Of a DNA stretch of 18,749 nucleotides, positions 14,678 to 18,749 are shown piece after piece. The translations under genes and the position numbers were made by a program. A model generated the notes under the pieces. That model was not told the DNA's origin. It saw only the letters and a list, made by a program, of their open reading frames with translations, and did no database searches. This DNA is from an uncultured Clostridia bacterium. Lineage in GTDB: Bacteria > Bacillota > Clostridia > Christensenellales > Pumilibacteraceae. The stretch covers positions 1 to 18,749 of the forward strand of contig CANPYH010000015.1 in assembly GCA_947588325.1 (NCBI GenBank). The letters run 5' to 3'. The stretch's first letter is position 1. Every line of letters starts with the position of its first letter.

Positions 14678-14965
14678 TTACCTCCCGTTAGTCCCTATAA
14701 CTGCTTTCGCCAAATTCACGTCGGTGATTGCTATCAGTTTGCAATTGAATCTGTTGACGTTGAATTCAAGCGGCTCTTCCGAGTATATCAACGGTATGTT
14801 GTTTTTATTCGCATATGCCGTGGCTTTCCCGACTAAATTTTCCGACGCAGACCGACATATCACCATAGCGTACTTTTTCTTATTGCTCGCCTGTATGCTG
14901 TCTATGCCGTACAAAATATTGCCCGACCTCACGGCAAAACCCAAATAGCTTCTGATATCACCCAT
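14678..14965 (-). CDS. ylxQ: YlxQ, L7Ae-family K-turn RNA-binding protein
   Basis: The product has 95 residues and one L7Ae/L30e/Gadd45-type domain. Visible features are the start LGFAVRSGNILYGIDSIQ (like LGLARRAGKLvsGe in the family), AMVICRSASENLVGKATAYA, and the terminal ITDVNLAKAVI. YlxQ and YbxF proteins of Bacillota bind kink-turn RNA, though their cellular target is not settled. The ATG at 14965 overlaps the end of ylxR by 8 bases and has only a weak GGA upstream, so translation probably depends on ribosomes finishing ylxR. The stop lies one base before the infB start codon. No obvious kink turn was seen in the window's two leader hairpins. Confidence 0.9.
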   Translation of the reverse strand: MGDIRSYLGFAVRSGNILYGIDSIQASNKKKYAMVICRSASENLVGKATAYANKNNIPLIYSEEPLEFNVNRFNCKLIAITDVNLAKAVIGTNGR

Positions 14966-15209
14966 TATTTTCCAATTCGTCGTAAAGCTCGTCGCCGACC
15001 TCGGCGTTCAACGCCTTCGCCAGCATATTGTATTTACGCGCCTTTGCTACGCATTCCGCATTTCGGCAGATATACGCGCCGCGCCCGCTCTTCTTGCCCG
15101 TCGGGTCCACCTCGACTTTACCGTCGGGGGTTACGCGGCAACGGACGAGCTCGCGCTTATCCTTCATCTGCCTGCATGCTATGCACATTCTTTGAGGAAT
15201 CTTCCCCAT
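14958..15209 (-). CDS. ylxR: YlxR family protein (RnpM, RNase P modulator)
   Basis: This is a small basic protein of 83 residues with the DUF448/YlxR fold. CIACRQMKDKRELVR (from residue 9) and SGRGAYICRNAEC (41-53) are the two family signatures. Four cysteines, C9, C12, C48 and C53, form two pairs that could bind a metal, though many homologues lack one pair. YlxR proteins bind RNA, and the Bacillus subtilis member has been reported to interact with RNase P RNA and modulate its activity (name RnpM). The exact role here is inferred. It is tightly coupled to nusA (TGATG) and overlaps the next gene, ylxQ, by 8 bases. Confidence 0.93.
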   Translation of the reverse strand: MGKIPQRMCIACRQMKDKRELVRCRVTPDGKVEVDPTGKKSGRGAYICRNAECVAKARKYNMLAKALNAEVGDELYDELENNG

Positions 15210-16369
15210 CAGTCGTCCTCGCTGTCGGGCAGAGATACGTCAAGGTCGTCGGGCAGATTTATTTCGTCCGTCGCCTCGGGCGCCTCGCTTGCCTGCTCTG
15301 CCGTCTCGGCATGCTCTTCCTCGTCCTCTTCTTTAAGAGATGAGTACGGCTTGACATCTATCTTCCAATTGGTAAGTCTTGCGGCAAGGCGGGCGTTCTG
15401 ACCGTCGCGGCCTATCGCAAGGCTGAGCATATCGTCCTTGACGATGACCTTTGCCGCCCTCTCGTCCTCGTTTGCCTCGACCATAATGACTTTCGCGGGA
15501 GACAGAGCACGGGCGATGAACTCCAGAGGATCCTCGCACCAAGGTATGATCTCTATCTTCTCGCCGCCGAGTTCGCTGACGATGTTATTAACGCGGAATC
15601 CCCTGTTGCCCACACACGCGCCGACGGCGTCGATGTTGGGATCCTCGCTGTAGACCGCCATCTTCGTGCGATAACCCGGCTCTCTGACAAGCGCCTTGAT
15701 TACGACCTGACCGGACTTAATCTCGGGCACCTCCGCCTCGAACAGCTTGCGTACGAAACCGGGAACCGTTCTCGATACCTGTATTTGCGGACCTCTCGTG
15801 CCGGGCTTAATCTTCTTGACATAAACCTTGACGCGCTGACCGACGAAGAATTTATCGGCGGGAAGCTGATCGGAGGGCATGAGGACTGCCTCCAACTTCT
15901 TGAGTTCGACATATACATACTTGCCGTCGATACGCCTTACCGCGCAGGTAACAAGGTCGTCCTCCTTCTCGGAAAGTTCCTCGTAAGCCACGTTATTCTC
16001 GATCTCGCGGAGTTTTTGCAGAATGACCTGCTTGGCGTTTTGTGCGACAATTCTGCCGAAATCGCCCTTGGTATCGATCTCTTCGGTGATTCTATCCCCG
16101 ACCTTGTATTTTCTGTCGATAAGTTTGGCGTCCTCGAGGCTGATCTGGGTATCCTTATCCTCCACTTCCTCGACTACCGTCAGATACGCGATTATGCGTA
16201 TTGCCGAACGCTCGGGAACGAGGAGCACCTCGATTGCCTTTGCCGTGCCGTACTGCTTTTTGTACGCAAGAGCAAGCGCCGTTTCAAGCGTTTCGATAAA
16301 GACTTGCTTGGGTATTTTCTTCTCGCTCTCGAGCATGTCGAGTGCGGCGAAAAAGTCCTTATTAACCAT
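15209..16369 (-). CDS. nusA: NusA, transcription elongation/termination factor
   Basis: The product has 386 residues, close to the short Bacillota NusA. It binds RNA polymerase and nascent RNA, promoting pausing, intrinsic termination and antitermination complexes. Domains in order are the N-terminal RNAP-binding domain (1-125), an S1 domain (about 136-201), KH1 (about 230-285, GNRG loop at 254-257) and KH2 (about 300-345, GRDG loop at 320-323, followed by QNARLAARLT). A strongly acidic tail (346-386) replaces the extra repeats found in proteobacterial NusA. The ATG start has a strong ribosome binding site, GGAGGAAGAA, just upstream. The TGA stop overlaps the ylxR ATG by one base (TGATG), implying translational coupling. 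As in other Bacillota it lies between rimP and ylxR. Confidence 0.98.
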   Translation of the reverse strand: MVNKDFFAALDMLESEKKIPKQVFIETLETALALAYKKQYGTAKAIEVLLVPERSAIRIIAYLTVVEEVEDKDTQISLEDAKLIDRKYKVGDRITEEIDTKGDFGRIVAQNAKQVILQKLREIENNVAYEELSEKEDDLVTCAVRRIDGKYVYVELKKLEAVLMPSDQLPADKFFVGQRVKVYVKKIKPGTRGPQIQVSRTVPGFVRKLFEAEVPEIKSGQVVIKALVREPGYRTKMAVYSEDPNIDAVGACVGNRGFRVNNIVSELGGEKIEIIPWCEDPLEFIARALSPAKVIMVEANEDERAAKVIVKDDMLSLAIGRDGQNARLAARLTNWKIDVKPYSSLKEEDEEEHAETAEQASEAPEATDEINLPDDLDVSLPDSEDD

Positions 16370-16387
16370 TTCTTTCTTCCTCCGATA

Positions 16388-16843
16388 TTATTCGAATCTC
16401 ACAAGCGGTCTCACTACCGCGATCCTGTTTTGTTCTATTTTGTTAAGCGCGCCGCCGCCCTCGATGAGGACGTAACCTTCGGTGCGCTCCACCAGAACGC
16501 CTTCATACGACTTTTTACCCTTTATGGGGGCGTACAGCTTAACCTCTACTTCCTTGCCGTAGTTACGCTCGAAGTCGCGCTGCGTTTTAAGCGGTCTGTC
16601 CAGCCCGGGCGAGGATATTTCCAACACATAGGGCTGACCGTTAGTCGGGTCGAGCTCGTCCATTATCGGCTCTACGGCGTAGTGCAGCTTCTCGCAGTCG
16701 TCGAGGGATATGCCCTCGGGCACTTTATCGACTATGACGGTTATCACCTTTTGCCCGTACTCGGTGCGCTTTTCGATATCCACGATTTCGTAACCGAGTT
16801 CGCGCACTTTCGGGTCTATGGCGTTCATGATTTTCTCGTCCAC
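16388..16843 (-). CDS. rimP: RimP, ribosome maturation factor for the 30S subunit
   Basis: The product has 151 residues, the normal length for the family. RimP binds the free 30S subunit and helps late assembly around S19/S12. Family hallmarks visible are ELGYEIVDIEKR near the N-terminus, the central LEISSPGLDRPLKTQRDFERN, and the C-terminal Sm-like barrel (KKSYEGVLVERTEGYVLIEG). The start is GTG at 16843, preceded by a GGGGG run about 5 bases upstream. An in-frame ATG at 16828 is the alternative and would remove five residues. It is the first gene of the rimP-nusA-infB operon, directly after the promoter and leader hairpin, and ends 18 bases before nusA. The identification is secure; the exact start is less so. 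Confidence 0.95.
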   Translation of the reverse strand: MDEKIMNAIDPKVRELGYEIVDIEKRTEYGQKVITVIVDKVPEGISLDDCEKLHYAVEPIMDELDPTNGQPYVLEISSPGLDRPLKTQRDFERNYGKEVEVKLYAPIKGKKSYEGVLVERTEGYVLIEGGGALNKIEQNRIAVVRPLVRFE

Positions 16844-16853
16844 GCTATCCCCC

Positions 16854-16888
16854 GTAAAAAGTTAAGAGCGGACTGACAAGTCCACTCT
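16854..16888 (-). terminator. Hairpin plus U-rich tail in the rimP leader (attenuator candidate)
   Basis: On the minus strand a 10-base-pair stem, AGAGTGGACT / AGTCCGCTCT with one G-U pair and a TGTC loop, spans 16888-16865. It is followed by TAACTTTTT. The hairpin lies between the predicted transcript start (about 16909) and the rimP start codon. It can therefore terminate readthrough from ispG and the PolC-like gene, and could also attenuate the operon's own transcript. The U-tract is interrupted, so termination strength is uncertain. Attenuation is an inference from position. Confidence 0.55.
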
Positions 16889-16915
16889 CATAGCATCACT
16901 ATTAAAGTCAAGAGT

Positions 16916-16921
16916 ATTATA
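16916..16921 (-). promoter_or_regulatory. Sigma-A -10 element (TATAAT) with extended TGn, rimP operon
   Basis: The minus strand reads TGCTATAAT: a perfect -10 hexamer preceded by the TGn extended -10 motif. The predicted transcript start is near 16909, giving a leader of about 65 bases that contains the hairpin at 16865-16888. This promoter would serve rimP, nusA, ylxR, ylxQ, infB and probably the genes after them. Confidence 0.75.
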
Positions 16922-16938
16922 GCAGTTTATTTACATAA

Positions 16939-16944
16939 ATGCAA
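16939..16944 (-). promoter_or_regulatory. Sigma-A -35 element (TTGCAT) of the rimP-nusA-infB operon promoter
   Basis: On the minus strand TTGCAT lies exactly 17 bases upstream of a perfect TATAAT. It matches the -35 consensus at only three positions (TTG), but the extended -10 of this promoter compensates. It lies 8 bases past the stop of the PolC-like gene. Confidence 0.6.
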
Positions 16945-16951
16945 GCGTTTT

Positions 16952-18439
16952 TCACGAATTAGTCAAAATTTCAGCCAAACGGAGCGCCGCAGCCACCGTT
17001 TTCCCGATATATTTGTGCTTTTCCCGTTTAAGCACCGTCTTATCCGCATACGTCGTCATATCCACCACCGTCGGCATGGGTATGTGGAGTTTGTCGAGAT
17101 AGGAGGACAGTACCTTCACACAGCCGTCCAGCGGGAAGGCAGTGAGCGCGTAACCGTCGAAGAACTTGAAAAAGTCGGGCAGCACCTGATCGAAGGAGGG
17201 CTTCCCCGCTATATCCGACTCGGTCAGTCCCAGCGACTGTCTCACGTCGTCGGTCAGTTCGCCCATGGGGTTGATATACGAACCGAAAGTCTCGATTATC
17301 CGTCCGTCCCTGATCTTTGCCGCGCCTATCCCCACAAGCTCGCCCATGGCGAAGTTGCGCCGCGAAGTCGTGAGCACATCGAATATGACGAGGGGCTCGT
17401 CGGTCAGCGGCTTCTTCACCTCGCAGTACATCGCGTCCTGTGTGCGGTAGACGTACTTTTCGGGGAACACGAAGTGATAATCACGGTCTACCAACCGCAC
17501 GACTTTATTGACGGTGAAGTCCGTCCTTTCGCAGCCCGTAAACCGCCGGACGGTGAACCGCAAGGAGCCGTCGTCCAGACGGGTGTCATAGTCGAGACTG
17601 CCGCTCGCGATTATATATGCGCCGCTCACGAGATATTTAAGCACGCTCTCCGACTTTGCGCTCGGGAAAAATACGCACCTGATCTTTGCCGTCGTATCGT
17701 CGAGGAAAAAGGTCGCGTATTTGCGCTTTTCGCCGTTTTCCGCCTTTTTCGGGGTGTATTCGGACTCTTTTATGTCTGATATAGTACCGTAAAGCACGGC
17801 GTTTTCCGGTCTTATGCAGTCGCAGATATACCGCGCCTTTTCGCTGATAAGCTCGCCGCACATCGGCGTTCGCCCCGCGGGATCTATGGTTCTGCCCTCG
17901 CCCGGCCGCTCATAGGAAAATCTCGGTCGGTACTGCTTGGACTCCAACGCCTTCATAACGCTCTCGGGGTCCTCTTCCCGCTTCTCTATCCTGACGGCGT
18001 AGTCCGTGCCCGTGCGGAGTTTAAGGTGTGCCCGCAGCCCCGTCGCTATGCCGCCGCTCTCGATGTAGTCCCCCACCGTCTCGTCGACGCGGATTGTCAC
18101 AGCCTTCTCGTTAGTCGAGGTCGAGATATCCTCACGTTTAAGCGAGGAAAAGACGAAGGCGCTCGCCGTGCTTATATAGTCGAGGACGATGCGGATTATC
18201 TCCTCACCGCAGAAAGAGGATGCGGTCGCGACCAGTTCCACCTTCGCGGCGGGCGGGAGAAGTTTGCGCAGTTCTTCTATTATCCTGTTCCTGTCACGCT
18301 CGAAACGTTGGGCGTCGGAAGCGTTATATACCCCGCTGATAGTGACCTTGAGTGTTTTCTCATTTATCTTTGCCGAGATAAAGCGGATATACGCAAGCTC
18401 CTTTGCGGCGGCTGCAAATCTTTCGTTGAAATCGGTCAT
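16952..18439 (-). CDS. PolC-like protein lacking PHP and polymerase domains: PolC N-terminal domain, OB fold and degenerate, truncated exonuclease domain
   Basis: The product has 495 residues, against about 1,400 for PolC. Residues 1-210 resemble the PolC N-terminal domain (RFISAKINEKTLKVTI, then FCGEEIIRIVLDYIS). Residues 212-305 form an OB fold (ENAVLYGTISDIKESEY, then ATFFLDDTTAKIRCVFFP). Residues 350-495 resemble the DnaQ-type exonuclease inserted in PolC (LVIFDVLTTS, then INPMGELTDDV). The PHP domain that should lie between the OB fold and exonuclease is missing, and the reading frame stops where the exonuclease should continue into ExoIII. ExoI reads D354-V-L356 instead of D-x-E. The ExoII His-Asn is lost, though D438 may remain. 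ExoIII is absent, or its Asp is replaced. It is therefore predicted to be neither a polymerase nor an exonuclease. The ATG at 18439 overlaps the ispG stop (ATGA); a longer frame to 18598 is only a shadow of ispG. Only 108 bases separate it from rimP, with no polymerase remnant. Role unknown; possibly a replisome accessory protein or a decaying paralogue. Confidence 0.85.
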   Translation of the reverse strand: MTDFNERFAAAAKELAYIRFISAKINEKTLKVTISGVYNASDAQRFERDRNRIIEELRKLLPPAAKVELVATASSFCGEEIIRIVLDYISTASAFVFSSLKREDISTSTNEKAVTIRVDETVGDYIESGGIATGLRAHLKLRTGTDYAVRIEKREEDPESVMKALESKQYRPRFSYERPGEGRTIDPAGRTPMCGELISEKARYICDCIRPENAVLYGTISDIKESEYTPKKAENGEKRKYATFFLDDTTAKIRCVFFPSAKSESVLKYLVSGAYIIASGSLDYDTRLDDGSLRFTVRRFTGCERTDFTVNKVVRLVDRDYHFVFPEKYVYRTQDAMYCEVKKPLTDEPLVIFDVLTTSRRNFAMGELVGIGAAKIRDGRIIETFGSYINPMGELTDDVRQSLGLTESDIAGKPSFDQVLPDFFKFFDGYALTAFPLDGCVKVLSSYLDKLHIPMPTVVDMTTYADKTVLKREKHKYIGKTVAAALRLAEILTNS

Positions 18440-18749
18440 AAGAGAAGTTCGCCCACCATTTTTATAAATTGTTCCTCCGCCTGCGCAGTCGGAAGAGTCG
18501 AGACTATCTCGCCTTTTTTGAAGAGGACGGCTTTGTCTTTCCCGCCCGCTATGCCTATATCGGCGTCCGCCGCCTCGCCCGGTCCGTTGACTATGCACCC
18601 CATAACCGCGATTTTGAGGGGCTTGGTAACGCCCTTCGCCATTGTTTTACACCTGCCCGCGAGGCTTTCGAGGTCGTACATACAACGAGCGCAGGTCGGA
18701 CAGGAGACGACTTCGACGTAGTTCTTATCCAGTCCCACCGCGCGGAGTA
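18436..18749 (-). CDS. ispG: IspG (GcpE), 4-hydroxy-3-methylbut-2-enyl diphosphate synthase, C-terminal part (5' end outside window)
   Basis: Only the last ~104 residues are present; the gene enters from the right edge. The visible part carries the family's iron-sulfur binding signature: CPTCARC near the edge and, about 30 residues later, GCIVNGPGE, which supply the three cysteines of the 4Fe-4S cluster. The following ADADIGIAGGK segment is also typical of the IspG C-terminus. By family, the enzyme makes HMBPP from MEcPP in the non-mevalonate isoprenoid pathway in the cytoplasm. In Bacillota ispG often lies downstream of dxr and rseP and close to polC, which fits the next gene here. Its TGA stop overlaps the ATG of the PolC-like gene in an ATGA arrangement, so the two are probably translationally coupled. 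The identification is secure; the start is not visible. Confidence 0.95.
   Translation of the reverse strand, partial: LRAVGLDKNYVEVVSCPTCARCMYDLESLAGRCKTMAKGVTKPLKIAVMGCIVNGPGEAADADIGIAGGKDKAVLFKKGEIVSTLPTAQAEEQFIKMVGELLL

Noticed and set aside
16844..16951. Possible remnant of polC polymerase or PHP coding sequence between the PolC-like gene and rimP
   Set aside because: Only 108 bases, AT-rich, and fully accounted for by the promoter and hairpin; no family residues in any frame.
18440..18598. N-terminal extension of the PolC-like gene to 18598
   Set aside because: The extension is Arg/Gly-rich and is a frame shadow of ispG; the ATG at 18439 gives the ATGA overlap and matches the PolC N-terminal domain.
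1..18749. CRISPR arrays, insertion sequences, tRNA/rRNA genes and attachment sites
   Set aside because: No direct repeats with spacers, no transposase frames and no cloverleaf were seen; the window is continuous conserved housekeeping and sporulation genes.

Overview
The window is a gene-dense stretch of an endospore-forming (or spore-descended) low-to-mid-GC Gram-positive bacterium, most likely class Clostridia. The evidence is a complete eight-gene spoIIIA operon, the Bacillota order of the rimP-nusA-ylxR-ylxQ-infB-rbfA-nrnA-truB-ribF cluster, and the pepP-efp-spoIIIA-nusB-folD-xseA order. The genus cannot be read from the sequence. All 25 protein genes lie on the minus strand, so they are described here from high to low coordinate. 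No tRNA, rRNA, CRISPR array or mobile element was found, and no gap between genes exceeds about 190 bases.

Region 1 (18749-16952): the 3' end of ispG (isoprenoid synthesis), translationally coupled to a 495-residue PolC-like protein. That protein sits at the usual polC position but has only the PolC N-terminal domain, the OB fold and a degraded, truncated exonuclease domain. PHP and the whole polymerase are absent. This is the most unusual object in the window.

Region 2 (16951-8375): an extended-minus-10 sigma-A promoter and a leader hairpin precede rimP, nusA, ylxR (rnpM), ylxQ, infB, rbfA, nrnA, truB, ribF and an endonuclease IV-like gene. They are packed with 1- to 17-base overlaps or very short gaps. 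The set covers 30S maturation, transcription elongation/antitermination, translation initiation, RNA turnover, pseudouridylation, FAD synthesis and AP-site repair.

Region 3 (8378-6661): pepP has its own promoter, placed so that the mRNA may be leaderless. efp has a promoter matching the sigma-A consensus at all 12 positions with a 17-base spacer, lying inside the pepP 3' end. A terminator-like hairpin follows efp.

Region 4 (6531-1958): spoIIIAA to spoIIIAH, encoding the mother-cell side of the feeding-tube channel between mother cell and forespore. Two of the genes use TTG starts.

Region 5 (1946-1): a strong sigma-A promoter and a terminator-like leader hairpin precede nusB, then folD and the 5' part of xseA, which runs off the window. 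Both Nus-factor transcription units (rimP-nusA and nusB) therefore have a promoter followed by a hairpin plus U-run just before the first start codon, suggesting attenuation control.
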